In this document: piece after piece, positions 47,209 through 56,429 of the stretch | How the letters are laid out: each line of letters opens with the position of its first letter | Position numbering within the stretch: position 1 is the stretch's first letter | Source: DASQDN01 sp963844855 | Lineage (GTDB): Bacteria; Acidobacteriota; Terriglobia; Bryobacterales; Bryobacteraceae | DNA length: 64,000 bases | Direction: 5' to 3' | Assembly: GCA_963844855.1 (NCBI GenBank) | Contig: CAWJQP010000073.1 | Location: 496,001-560,000, forward strand | The notes under the pieces: model-generated | Seen by the model: only the letters and a program-made list of their open reading frames with translations | Databases searched by the model: none | Told to the model about the DNA's origin: nothing | Translations under genes and position numbers: made by a program

Positions 47209-47652
47209 ATGTCTGGAATGGCTTCATGGTGGCTCTGGCTTTTGGCCGGGTGCCTCCTCTTCGTTCTTGAGTTGGTCACTCCGGGCGGCTTTTTCATTTT
47301 TTTCTTTGGAGTCGGCGCAATCTTTGTTGGCTTGGTGGGAGCACTCGGACTCGCTGGCCCACCGTGGCTTCAATGGCTCCTTTTCGGAGTAATCTCCATA
47401 GCGCTTCTCGTGCTTTTTCGAAAGCCTTTACAACGCAGAATTGGGAGAGGATCCGACCGACCGGTCGATACCATGGTCGGAGAAACCGCAATTGCCTTAG
47501 GCGACATCCCTATCAATGAGATCGAAAAAGTGGAACTGCGAGGCAGCGCCTGGAATGCTCGCAACGTGGGCAGCACGTACATTCTGAAAGGCCAGCGTTG
47601 TCAGGTGGAGCGCGTCGAAGGGCTGACGCTAAATGTTCGCAGCCTACTATGA
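47209..47652 (+). CDS. NfeD-like membrane protein
   Basis: 147 aa short NfeD (YbbK-type). Three or four hydrophobic segments in the first ~70 residues (WLWLLAGCLLFVLELVTPGGFF and later GPPWLQWLLFGVISIALLVLF) are followed by a soluble OB-fold domain (residues ~85-147) with GETAIALGDIP and VELRGSAWNARN. The partner SPFH protein starts 10 bp downstream, the classic arrangement of this pair. The ATG at 47209 lacks a strong ribosome site; a second ATG nine bases later is equally possible. Confidence 0.88.
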   Translation: MSGMASWWLWLLAGCLLFVLELVTPGGFFIFFFGVGAIFVGLVGALGLAGPPWLQWLLFGVISIALLVLFRKPLQRRIGRGSDRPVDTMVGETAIALGDIPINEIEKVELRGSAWNARNVGSTYILKGQRCQVERVEGLTLNVRSLL

Positions 47653-47662
47653 GGAGCACCCC

Positions 47663-48625
47663 ATGGATCTTGGTCTAATAGCAACAATTGCCTTTGTAGC
47701 GCTGGCAATCGTTACCATTGCGAAGACTGCAGTCGTCGTACCGCAGCAGAGCGCATACGTTGTTGAGCGACTCGGGAAATATAGCGGCACACTTCATGCC
47801 GGCTTCCACATACTCATTCCGTTCCTTGATGCCATCCGCTATCGACATAGCCTGAAGGAAATCGCAATCGATATTCCCGAGCAAGTTTGCATCACGCGCG
47901 ACAACGTGCAGGTCGGTATCGATGGAGTGCTGTACTTGCGAGTGCTCGATCCGGAGCGCGCTTCATACGGAATTTATGACTATAACTTTGCGATTTCTCA
48001 ACTAGCGCAGACGACATTGCGGAGTGAAGTCGGCAAGATCGAACTCGATCGTACATTTGAAGAACGAACCAACATCAACATTTCGGTTGTTAGCGAGCTC
48101 GATAAAGCGTCGGAAGCCTGGGGTGTCAAGGTACTCCGCTACGAGATAAAGAACATTACGCCTCCGCAGGATGTTCTGGCAGCGATGGAGAAACAGATGA
48201 GAGCCGAGCGCGAGAAGCGGGCAACCATTCTGAATTCTGAAGGAGCACGTGATTCCGCCATCAATACAGCTGAAGGCCAGAAGCAGCAGGTGATCAAAGC
48301 CTCTGAGGCGCGGAAGCAGCAGCAGATCAATGAAGCCGAAGGACAGGGAGCGGCAATTCTGACGGTAGCGACCGCGACCGCCGAGGGCATCCGCCGGGTT
48401 GCAGACGCAATCGGGACTCCTGGCGGCCTGGAAGCAGTCCAATTAAGAGTCGCCGAACAGTATGTGAAAGAATTCGGAAATCTGGCAAAAACGGGGACTA
48501 CGATGATACTGCCAGCGAATCTGACCGACGTTGCGTCATTGATCGCTACGGCTATGACCGTTATACGTGGATCATCAACTGAAGGGCTGGCGTCTCGGAT
48601 CCGTCCTGGCGGTGTGTCGTCGTAA
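47663..48625 (+). CDS. SPFH/band 7 stomatin-like membrane protein (QmcA family)
   Basis: 320 aa from the ATG at 47663, with GAGGAG 6 nt upstream; the frame is open ten codons earlier but overlaps the NfeD gene. An N-terminal membrane helix (residues ~3-24) precedes the SPFH domain (VVPQQSAYVVERLGKYSG, VCITRDNVQVGIDGVLYL, TLRSEVGKIELDRTFEER) and a long helical, Ala/Glu/Gln-rich oligomerisation region (EKQMRAEREKRATILNSEGA; AEGQKQQVIKASEARKQQQ). This is the QmcA/stomatin pattern. With the upstream NfeD protein it is expected to form membrane microdomain scaffolds. Confidence 0.92.
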   Translation: MDLGLIATIAFVALAIVTIAKTAVVVPQQSAYVVERLGKYSGTLHAGFHILIPFLDAIRYRHSLKEIAIDIPEQVCITRDNVQVGIDGVLYLRVLDPERASYGIYDYNFAISQLAQTTLRSEVGKIELDRTFEERTNINISVVSELDKASEAWGVKVLRYEIKNITPPQDVLAAMEKQMRAEREKRATILNSEGARDSAINTAEGQKQQVIKASEARKQQQINEAEGQGAAILTVATATAEGIRRVADAIGTPGGLEAVQLRVAEQYVKEFGNLAKTGTTMILPANLTDVASLIATAMTVIRGSSTEGLASRIRPGGVSS

Positions 48626-48639
48626 CCTCCACAAATCGG

Positions 48640-49392
48640 TCACTTCTTGGGTTCGAGAACGACAATTCCAATGCGATACGTGTTCCGATCAGATGTTTGA
48701 CCTGGAAACTCGACGATTGAGACCAGCAGTTGATCCGATAGGGCGGTAATACCGCCCAGCGGGCGATGTTCCCAATCTTCGAAGTTTACTTGCTTTCCTT
48801 GGATCGTCCCTTTTAGGACTAGCTCAAGACCCAGTGGATCGTGAACTTGTTCCACGAGGTTCCCTTTGACCGCCGCGTATTCTCCGGCGCGTCCGCAGAT
48901 GGGACATGTCTCAACGTCAGCATGATGCGGGTTTGCATGTTCCACTTCATAATGTGCGCTGGCCGCAAAGCGGTAGAAGTCTCGAGCGCCTTGCTTACGA
49001 TCCAGCCTCACCTTTTGAAGCACTGCAGAATTGAGCGCCGAGTAGTAATAGCGCATATGAAAGGCGTGCGCATGCTGAAGCTGACGCTGCGCGCGGTCCA
49101 CCCAGGGCTGCAGATGCTCAACGCGCACTTCGTAGTCACACCCTTCAGGGTTATCGAAAGGAGGAAAATACTCAGGCAAACGCATCTTCTCGCGGAGTCG
49201 CCGAGTGACGAACTTCACCGCTTCGTCATGCGACTTCACCAAGCTGGCATCCACGTAAAACCACACGTTTGGGTAACGGGGCATGGCCGCCGGGAACGTC
49301 GTCTTCGAGGGCAGATGGAACGAATCTATCGTCTGGCCGAGGAGCGGTGTGACGAACACGGCGAGAACGAGCGTCCGGAACAGATACGACAC
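48640..49392 (-). CDS. Exported hypothetical protein
   Basis: 250 aa from a GTG at 49392 (GGAAG a few bases upstream). A signal peptide ends at LLGQ (residue ~20). The mature part is mixed alpha/beta with one CPIC motif near 168-171, preceded by a His-rich stretch (HYEVEHANPHHADVETCPIC), which could bind a metal. I do not recognise the family. It lies 41 bp after the DUF1501 gene and is probably the last gene of that minus-strand unit. It converges on the SPFH gene with 14 bp between stops. Confidence 0.72.
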   Translation of the reverse strand: MSYLFRTLVLAVFVTPLLGQTIDSFHLPSKTTFPAAMPRYPNVWFYVDASLVKSHDEAVKFVTRRLREKMRLPEYFPPFDNPEGCDYEVRVEHLQPWVDRAQRQLQHAHAFHMRYYYSALNSAVLQKVRLDRKQGARDFYRFAASAHYEVEHANPHHADVETCPICGRAGEYAAVKGNLVEQVHDPLGLELVLKGTIQGKQVNFEDWEHRPLGGITALSDQLLVSIVEFPGQTSDRNTYRIGIVVLEPKK

Positions 49393-49433
49393 CTAGACTT
49401 CCAGGGCTCCGAACATATGCCGCGTGTTCCCGC

Positions 49434-50870
49434 TCATGCCAACACCTTCTTGACTACGTTCCCACGAACTCCGGTTATTCTTTGCTGCAGTCCGGAGTAG
49501 AAGTACGTGAGGCGTGTATGGTCGAGCCCCATCAAGTGCAGGATTGTCGCGTGAAGATCTGACACATGGATTGGTTCTTCTACGGCTTTGAAACCTAGCT
49601 CATCCGTAGATCCAATCGCCTGACCGCCTTTCACACCGGCGCCAGCTAGCCACATGCTGAACCCATGCCAATCGTGATCACGGCCCGGTTTTCCTACACC
49701 TTCGCTCGTTGGAGTGCGGCCGAATTCCCCGCCCCAGACAAGAAGCGTTTCATCCCAAAGTCCAGTGCGCTTCAAATCGGCAATCAGAGCGGCGATAGGC
49801 TTATCGGTTTCCCCGGCGTGAAGTTTATGGTTCGAGATGCAATCGTTGTGGCCGTCCCAGGTATCCTCGATGTGGCCTCCGCCGGAATACAGTTGGACGA
49901 AACGTACACCGCGTTCCAACAGCCTGCGCGTGACCAGACATTTTCTCCCAAAGTCGGAAGTAATCTTCTCATCCAGCCCATACATTGCACGCGTCTGCGG
50001 AGACTCCCGATCGAGATCGACTGCTTCCGCCGCGGACGTCTGCATTCTGTATGCGAGTTCGTAGGACTCAATACGCGCAGCCAGTTCACTCTCATCCGGG
50101 CGCAACTGCATGTGCGCCTCATTCATCTCCTTCAGCAGGTCGAGCGCATGCCGCTGTGTTTGCTTGTTGACGCCTTCGGGTGTTGCAAGGTCGAGCAACG
50201 GCGTTCCGCCACTTCGGAACAGGGTACCCTGGTACGCGGCCGGCATGTAACCGGCGGTCCAATTCGATGCGCTGCCGATGGGACCGCCGCGCGGATCGGT
50301 CATGACGACGAAAGCCGGCATGTTCTCGTTATCGGTACCCAGCCCATACGATAGCCATGAACCGAGAGACGGCTTTCCGATGAGGATACTCCCTGTATTC
50401 ATCTGTAAGCAGCCGGAGGCATGCGCCGCGGTATCCGTATACAGCGATCGAAGCACGCAGAGATCATCAGCGAACTTCGCCGTGTGCGGGAACAGACTGC
50501 TGATCTCAAGACCACTTTGGCCGTGCTTGCGGAACTCGAATGGCGAAGCCATCAGGTGTCCGACGGCACGCATGTTCGATCCTACTGTGAGATCACCCTT
50601 GTACGGCTCGCCGTGATGCCGAGTAAGATCGGGCTTGGGGTCAAAAGTGTCCACTTGACTTGGAGCGCCATTCATGAAAAGAAAGACAACATGTTTGGCT
50701 CTGGCTGCAAAGTGTGGTGGCTTTGCGGCAAGTGGATTCGTTCCAGCGCTGGAGGGCGCTGCAGTCGCGTGCTTTGCGAAGAAACCATCCCGGCTGAGTA
50801 GATCGACGAGTGCAAGCATCGGAAACCCGGCCCCAATACTGCGAAGAAAATGGCGACGATCCTTGTTCAT
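49434..50870 (-). CDS. DUF1501 secreted protein (sulfatase-like fold)
   Basis: 478 aa with a twin-arginine-type leader (DRRHFLRSIGAGFPMLALVDLL) and a DUF1501 domain. The central parts match the family: KHVVFLFMNGAPSQVDTFDPKP, ERGVRFVQLYSGGG, and LVWGGEFGRTPTSEG followed by GRDHDW. It is 7 bp downstream of a PSCyt1/DUF1549/DUF1553 gene and resembles, but is not a recent copy of, the DUF1501 protein at 32587. The role of this protein pair is unknown; the export signals place it in the periplasm or outside. Confidence 0.88.
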   Translation of the reverse strand: MNKDRRHFLRSIGAGFPMLALVDLLSRDGFFAKHATAAPSSAGTNPLAAKPPHFAARAKHVVFLFMNGAPSQVDTFDPKPDLTRHHGEPYKGDLTVGSNMRAVGHLMASPFEFRKHGQSGLEISSLFPHTAKFADDLCVLRSLYTDTAAHASGCLQMNTGSILIGKPSLGSWLSYGLGTDNENMPAFVVMTDPRGGPIGSASNWTAGYMPAAYQGTLFRSGGTPLLDLATPEGVNKQTQRHALDLLKEMNEAHMQLRPDESELAARIESYELAYRMQTSAAEAVDLDRESPQTRAMYGLDEKITSDFGRKCLVTRRLLERGVRFVQLYSGGGHIEDTWDGHNDCISNHKLHAGETDKPIAALIADLKRTGLWDETLLVWGGEFGRTPTSEGVGKPGRDHDWHGFSMWLAGAGVKGGQAIGSTDELGFKAVEEPIHVSDLHATILHLMGLDHTRLTYFYSGLQQRITGVRGNVVKKVLA

Positions 50871-50877
50871 GATGATC

Positions 50878-53342
50878 TCAATCCGTGTATGCGAACTCGT
50901 TCATATTGAGGATGACGCGACATAGTTGCTCCATGGCGCTTTTCCCTCCACCTTGCTCATCTACGAAGCGGATCAATGACGACAGCTCAGACGTCGATGG
51001 CAATCGCGCAAAGCATAGCCTATAGGCGTACTCGATCTGCCGCTTGAGATCGGGACCGGCTTCTAGGGCTAACCGCGCCGCCAGATGTCGCGCCTGTCTG
51101 TTCACGAAATCTCCATTGAACAGCGTGAGGGCTTGCGGCGCGACACTCGTGTTGATCCTTTTCGGGGAACTTCGGGACGTGTCGCAGAAGTCAAGCACAT
51201 CCAGCATCGGGACAATCATCGATCGCTTGATGAATGCATAGATGGTCCGACGCGACGCTTCGCTCTCATTGAATGGCTGCCAGATCTTATCCGGGTCGCT
51301 GCTGCCTTCCAGAGCCTGTCGGGGAACGAAAGGATACATACCGGGCCCGTACATTGTCGTATTCAGATTGCCGCTCACGGCGAGCATGGAATCGCGAATC
51401 GCTTCTACTTCGAGACGGGCGTAGGGCACTCTCCACAGCAGACGATTCTCAGGATCTTCCGCGACGTACGCGGGGACAGATCGTTTGCTCATGCGATAGG
51501 TATTGCTCGTCATGATAAGGCGATGAAGCTTCTTGAGTGACCAGCCATTCTCGACAAACCAATTGGCAAGCCAATCGAGCAATTCTGGATGCGTTGGCTT
51601 CTCGCCAATCCTTCCGAAATCACTCGGTGTGCGAACCAACGCTTCGCCGAAATGTGCTTGCCACACACGATTCACGATTACTCGCGCCGTCAAAGGATTC
51701 TCCGGATCAGCGATCCACCGCGCCAAAGTCAGACGCCGCATGCTGGTGTCAGCTGATTGTGGGAACATCGGCTGAGTTTTCGTGAGAATGGCAGGAACCG
51801 CCGGAGGAACTTCAGGTCCAGGCGCTCTTGCGTTGCCGCGAATCAGAAGATGAGTTGTTCCTGGCGGTTTTGGTTCGTTCAGGAAGTAGCTGCGCGGCAA
51901 GTCGGGAGTGGATTCGCGCAGGGCAGCGATCTGCGTCTCGAGATCTTTTATTTCATTGTTGACGCTGGCGGGAGTTGCGAGCGAAATTTCCTTATCGAGA
52001 TCTTTGCCTAACTTCGCAACCAAAGCCTTCTGATTGTCGGTCCGTTTCGCGGGCTCGGCGCGAAATGCCTCCAGGGCTTCCAATCCCAGTGAACTCTTGC
52101 CGCTATCGAGAAATTCTCGCCTGAACTTCTCCCGAAGTTCGGCAATCTGCTTTCTAATGGGCTCGATCTTGCAATCGCGCGATGCTTCACGCTCGAGTTC
52201 TTCCGAGGTACCCACGGCCAAATCAAGCTCCGTTCTGCCGTTTCGCGGACGCTGGAGGCCGTTAAAGATCGCGACCATCGAGTAGTAATCACGAGCCGTC
52301 AAGGGATCGAACTTGTGGTTGTGGCATCGCGCGCAGCCGAGAGTTACTCCGAGAAATGCCTGCGAGGTAGTGCTAACGACGTCGTCAAGCTGATCGAAAC
52401 GATCCGTCTCAGGATCGGCGGGCTCATCGTCCCAGGCGCCCAGTCGGTTGAAGCCCATCGCGATCATCGTCTCGGCGTTGCGATCTGGTAATTCATCGCC
52501 TGCTAACTGCTCGAGAACAAAGCGATCGTAAGGTTTGTCCTGATTCAACGATCGAATTACGTAATCGCGGTAACGCCAGGCATGAGGCTTGATGGCATCA
52601 CGTTCATATCCGTTTGTGTCGGCGTACCGAACCAAATCGAGCCAATGCCTCGCCCACCGTTCGCCGTACATTGCCCGTCCCAGCAGATCGTCGATGACGC
52701 GATCGAGCGCCTCCGGCGTCGGATCGCGAAGCAGTGCATCCTGTTCGCCGATAGATGGAGGTAGGCCTGTCAGATTCAAGTGAAAGCGACGCAGAAGTTG
52801 GTACGCTTCTGCCTGGGGCGACGGTTTCCATCCGCGAGCCTCGAGCTTCGCAAGAACGAACGCGTCGATTGGATTGCGTATCCACTTTTTGTCCTTGACC
52901 TGCGGTGGGACTGGACGCCCTCTCGGCTTGAATGCCCAATGATCAAGTGCGGGCTTTTGAGCACTCGGCTCTGCATCCGCTTCAGGCCAAACTGCTCCCT
53001 GATCAATCCAGTTTTTTAGAGTTTCAATCTGCTGCGGCGTAAGGCGCGGACCTGCCGGCGGCATAACGGTCTTCGCGTCGAGACCTGCGACGTATCGTAT
53101 AAGAGACTTTCCGCGCTCTTATGTGGAACAATTGCCGGCACACCAGACCCACCACCGCGCAAGGCGTCGCTCTTGCGGTCAAGTCGCAGTTCACCCAGGT
53201 GCAACTTGCTGCCGTGACAGGAATGGCAGCGGCTCACAAGAATCGGTTGAACTTCGCGTATGAAGTCCACGGTCGCCTGCGGAAAACAAGGGATGGAAGT
53301 GAGCAGGATCCCCAACGATGCAGCGATTCCAGATGTTCTCAT
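50878..53342 (-). pseudogene. PSCyt1/DUF1549/DUF1553 secreted cytochrome-type protein, one frameshift
   Basis: About 820 codons. The ATG at 53342 overlaps the stop of the upstream gene and gives a signal peptide (GIAASLGILLTSIPCFPQ). The cytochrome domain has CHSCHG and MPPAGP; DUF1549 (ERWARHWLDLVRYADTNG; GCARCHNHKFDP) and DUF1553 (LTARVIVNRVWQAHFGEA) follow. The frame is broken near 53100, between SAESLL and RYVAGLDAKTVMPPAGP; one base seems to be missing. Everything downstream is open, so expression would need only this one base restored. It lacks the beta-domain insert seen in the paralogue at 34016. Partner of the DUF1501 gene that follows. Confidence 0.82.
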
Positions 53343-54886
53343 GCTAGTGAGCCAAGTGCTGCCTTCGCTCGTTGCGCCCAGACCGGCTCCGGATCTTTCG
53401 AACCTTTGCTGTAAGAAATCACGGCAGCAGACAAGTAAGGTTGCCACTCTGGGCTTACGAGAGGAATATCCTCAGCCAGCGACGCAAGATATTTGTAGTA
53501 GTGAACCTCGTCCGCTTTCCCGACAGTGATTTGCATTGCAGTCTTCAGGAATGCTCGTCTGCCCTCCACGGTCCGCGTCAGGCGCATCACGCGAGCGAAG
53601 GAATCATCGAGATTTGAACCATCGTTTTTGAACACGTCGGCCAAGGCACTCTCCGAATTTACCTCAGTCGCACTGGGCTTGAGGTCCTCAATTGATAAGG
53701 GTCGCACGTTGTCCTTACGAGTTTCCGCCCAAGTTCGAAACTGACCCATCCAGCCAACAGACTGTAACAGGATAAGTAAGCGTACCGCCGGATCACTTGC
53801 TGAAAGGTAGGCGTGATGTAGACCATTGCAAGACGTGACCGCATGCACGCCGATGATGGAAGCGCTTCCCGATACGCGCATACGCAACTCACAGCCAGCA
53901 AGATGAACCGCATCCCAGATCGTCGCCGGACCCACGGCGCCCTTGGCAAGACGTTCGCCCACAGCGGCACATGCTTGCTTGGGCGAAGCGGTTCGAATTT
54001 CCTTCAAAATGGTGCGGGTGACAGCTGGATCAGCCGGTTTCACAGACCAGTCCGCGGCCATTCGTGGAAGAATCTTGCTTACTTGATCGACGTTGCTGGA
54101 ATAGCATTGATCAACAAAGGCGTAGCCATTGACCTCTTGTTCTAGACCGAAATCGAGCAGGCCGAGTACGAGAGAGCGGAGCACGGGCTCGGAGTGCTGC
54201 CAGCCGATCGTCCGGAGTGTACGCTCGGCATTAGCGACGAAGATGGCTTTGTGACCGATGTTGCGGTAATCCCGCACGCCATAGCGCCACATTGGCTCGA
54301 ACGCTTCGGTTGCGCTGCGGTGGCGAGCAACCGAAGTTACAGCGCGCTCGGCTCTGGGCGAATCCCAGGATTCCATCGCAGACAAAAACTCCGGCAAGGC
54401 CTTGGCTGCTGAAATGTTCGTTTGGTCAATGGACCGCATCACGTAATCGCCGGTTGACGATCGAGCATCGCGTTCCTGCGCCGTCTTGAAGACATCCAGC
54501 GCATAGAAGAGAGGCAGAGGACGGGAATTTGGAGGGGATTGCAGACCGATGACGTGAGCGGCGTGAATGACAAACACACTGTGAAGCGCAAACCCCGGCG
54601 GCCTCGGATTGATGTTTCGGATTGCCGCGAGGAACAGTGCGGCCATCAGTTCCTTATAGGAAACGCCGGCACGGAGTTGTGCCACGACTACCTCGGCCGC
54701 TTTATCCTTGGAGACACCTTCGATCAGAGCAACGATCGGCTCGATCTCAGGTGAAAAAGTAGCGATTCCCGGAGTGACTTGCGCTTGACTCCGCGGAACT
54801 GTCACGGAAGCAGTCAGCACTCCCAGTGAGCGCATGGCTCCCGCGCTGGCCATCGATTCAAATAGGGACCGTCTGGAGATGAGCAT
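53339..54886 (-). CDS. Tat-type exported hypothetical protein, helical
   Basis: 515 aa from the ATG at 54886 (GAGAGG 5 nt upstream); an earlier in-frame start exists but lacks a ribosome site. The leader SRRSLFESMASAGAMRSLGV looks like a twin-arginine signal. The mature protein is nearly all alpha-helical and recalls HEAT-like solenoids (for example SKDKAAEVVVAQLRAGVSYK and YKELMAALFLAAIRNINPR), with a conserved-looking HSVFVIHAAHVIGLQ. I know no family name for it. It is translationally coupled to the PSCyt1/DUF1549/DUF1553 gene (ATGA), which makes it a likely partner of that protein. Confidence 0.75.
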   Translation of the reverse strand: MLISRRSLFESMASAGAMRSLGVLTASVTVPRSQAQVTPGIATFSPEIEPIVALIEGVSKDKAAEVVVAQLRAGVSYKELMAALFLAAIRNINPRPPGFALHSVFVIHAAHVIGLQSPPNSRPLPLFYALDVFKTAQERDARSSTGDYVMRSIDQTNISAAKALPEFLSAMESWDSPRAERAVTSVARHRSATEAFEPMWRYGVRDYRNIGHKAIFVANAERTLRTIGWQHSEPVLRSLVLGLLDFGLEQEVNGYAFVDQCYSSNVDQVSKILPRMAADWSVKPADPAVTRTILKEIRTASPKQACAAVGERLAKGAVGPATIWDAVHLAGCELRMRVSGSASIIGVHAVTSCNGLHHAYLSASDPAVRLLILLQSVGWMGQFRTWAETRKDNVRPLSIEDLKPSATEVNSESALADVFKNDGSNLDDSFARVMRLTRTVEGRRAFLKTAMQITVGKADEVHYYKYLASLAEDIPLVSPEWQPYLSAAVISYSKGSKDPEPVWAQRAKAALGSLA

Positions 54887-55349
54887 GCCTACCTCTCTCG
54901 TCGAGAGCGATGATAACAAGAATTACATGTAGTCGGGGCGCTTCTAGTTGAATTGAGACGCGTGTGTGTAGACACGCTTCGCCGGTCCAGGCAACCACTG
55001 GGTTCAGTGCAAGGCTTGCGCTATGCAACTTTCAAGGTTATTTGCGTTTCGAATACAAGCCGAACACTAGACGTCTACGACGTGCAATACAAGCTCAGTA
55101 GAGCTAGGCTGCCTTAGTCTTTCACCTTATCAGGAGGAAAACTTCAGTTTTTGGCAAAATAGATACAAGCAGCAGTACTTGATATGCAAGCAGCACTAAC
55201 CCCTTTGCCCTCTATGTGAGCCGTCGTTTAGTACTTACTGACGGTGGATCTACCGTGAATGCCTAATTCATAAGACATCCTGTTATGCGCAAGATTCACA
55301 TTCGTGTCATTATCCAGTCGTACGGCCATCGCAATCGGGCCGTCTCAAT
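54887..55349. other. Non-coding region between divergent genes
   Basis: 463 bp, more AT-rich and less coding-like than its surroundings. A hairpin GCGTGT-N6-ACACGC spans 54960-54977. AGGAGG at 55132-55137 is not followed by any start codon with an open frame. The promoter of the sugar-acid kinase gene presumably lies in the last 150 bp, but I cannot point to clear boxes. No RNA gene recognised. Confidence 0.5.
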
Positions 55350-56429
55350 ATGCGAATTCTATCGATCGCAGATGACATGACCGGCGCTCTCGAGGTTGGC
55401 TCAGTCTTCGCCGCGTTCGGATTTCAGGCTGTTGTCACCACCCAGCCCATGCCCGGCGATCTCGCCGAGGTCGTGGTCGTGGATAGCGAAACCAGACACA
55501 GCGTCCCGGCTGGGGCAGCTGCACGCGTAGTATCTATCACACGCCAATACGGCGACACACCGAACTTTATTTACAAGAAAACAGACTCCACCCTCAGAGG
55601 AAACATCCGTTCAGAGCTGAACGCGATTTATGGGTTATTTCCGTATTTCCAGATAGGTTATGTTCCGGCATATCCAGCGCAAGGGCGCACGCTAAAAGAT
55701 GGCCTACTTTACGTAAATGATCGGCAATTACACGAAACATCAGCAGCTAAGGATGTTCTCAATCCCGTTAGTTCAAGTTCGGTTCGGGAACTGATAGGTC
55801 CCGATCTACCATGCGTAATCTTCGACGGTGAGAATGATGTCGACGTCTTGAACGCGGTCGACACGATACTTGCCGACGAGACGTTACGTATCCTCGCTGG
55901 TCCGGCCGCCATTGCCCGAGCCTTGGCACATCGGCTCCGTCCGAATACAACAAGCGCAGTCGAAGCGTTTCCGCGCGTTCCGACCTGTCTGGTTGTGAAT
56001 GGAAGCCGGACGGGTTGCTCCGAATTGCAAGTTGCACATGCCCTTCGCTGCGGTTGTTTGAGCCATGAGACGAAGGAGAACTGGATGGTATTGGCTCTCG
56101 ACTTTTCAAACGGGCTCAGTCCGGAAGCGGTCGCAAAACGCAGGGCAGAACACACTATAAGCATGCTACGGAACCATAGGCAGGACGCTGTTTTTCTCAT
56201 CGGAGGCGACACGGCATTCGCTTTCATCGCCGCTTTAGGACACCCGTCACTGCATCCGATCTCAGAAGTATTGCCGGGGATAGCCGTTTCCCGAATAGCT
56301 AACGCGGATCTGCACAATTGCCTACCTGGCTACAAGCGTGATCTCGTCGTTATCACGAAAGCAGGCGGATTCGGCCAGATGGACGTAATCTGTAGCGTTC
56401 GTCGGATACTGGAACAAGATGCGGGATAG
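55350..56429 (+). CDS. DUF1537 four-carbon acid-sugar kinase
   Basis: 359 aa kinase of the OtnK/DtnK (DUF1537) family, which phosphorylates four-carbon sugar acids such as D-threonate or erythronate at C4. Marks: LSIADDMTGALEVGS at the N-terminus (substrate-binding aspartates), YKKTDSTLRGNIRSE, and the C-terminal ATP-binding half with GGDTAFAFIAALG and ITKAGGFGQMDVI. The next gene, a PdxA2-type dehydrogenase, overlaps it by 11 bp, which is the known catabolic pairing. Slightly shorter than many members (~400 aa). Which acid is used cannot be decided. Confidence 0.87.
   Translation: MRILSIADDMTGALEVGSVFAAFGFQAVVTTQPMPGDLAEVVVVDSETRHSVPAGAAARVVSITRQYGDTPNFIYKKTDSTLRGNIRSELNAIYGLFPYFQIGYVPAYPAQGRTLKDGLLYVNDRQLHETSAAKDVLNPVSSSSVRELIGPDLPCVIFDGENDVDVLNAVDTILADETLRILAGPAAIARALAHRLRPNTTSAVEAFPRVPTCLVVNGSRTGCSELQVAHALRCGCLSHETKENWMVLALDFSNGLSPEAVAKRRAEHTISMLRNHRQDAVFLIGGDTAFAFIAALGHPSLHPISEVLPGIAVSRIANADLHNCLPGYKRDLVVITKAGGFGQMDVICSVRRILEQDAG

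Noticed and set aside
54960..54977. Hairpin GCGTGT-N6-ACACGC as a terminator
   Set aside because: It has no T-tract and lies upstream of both flanking genes, not downstream of any.
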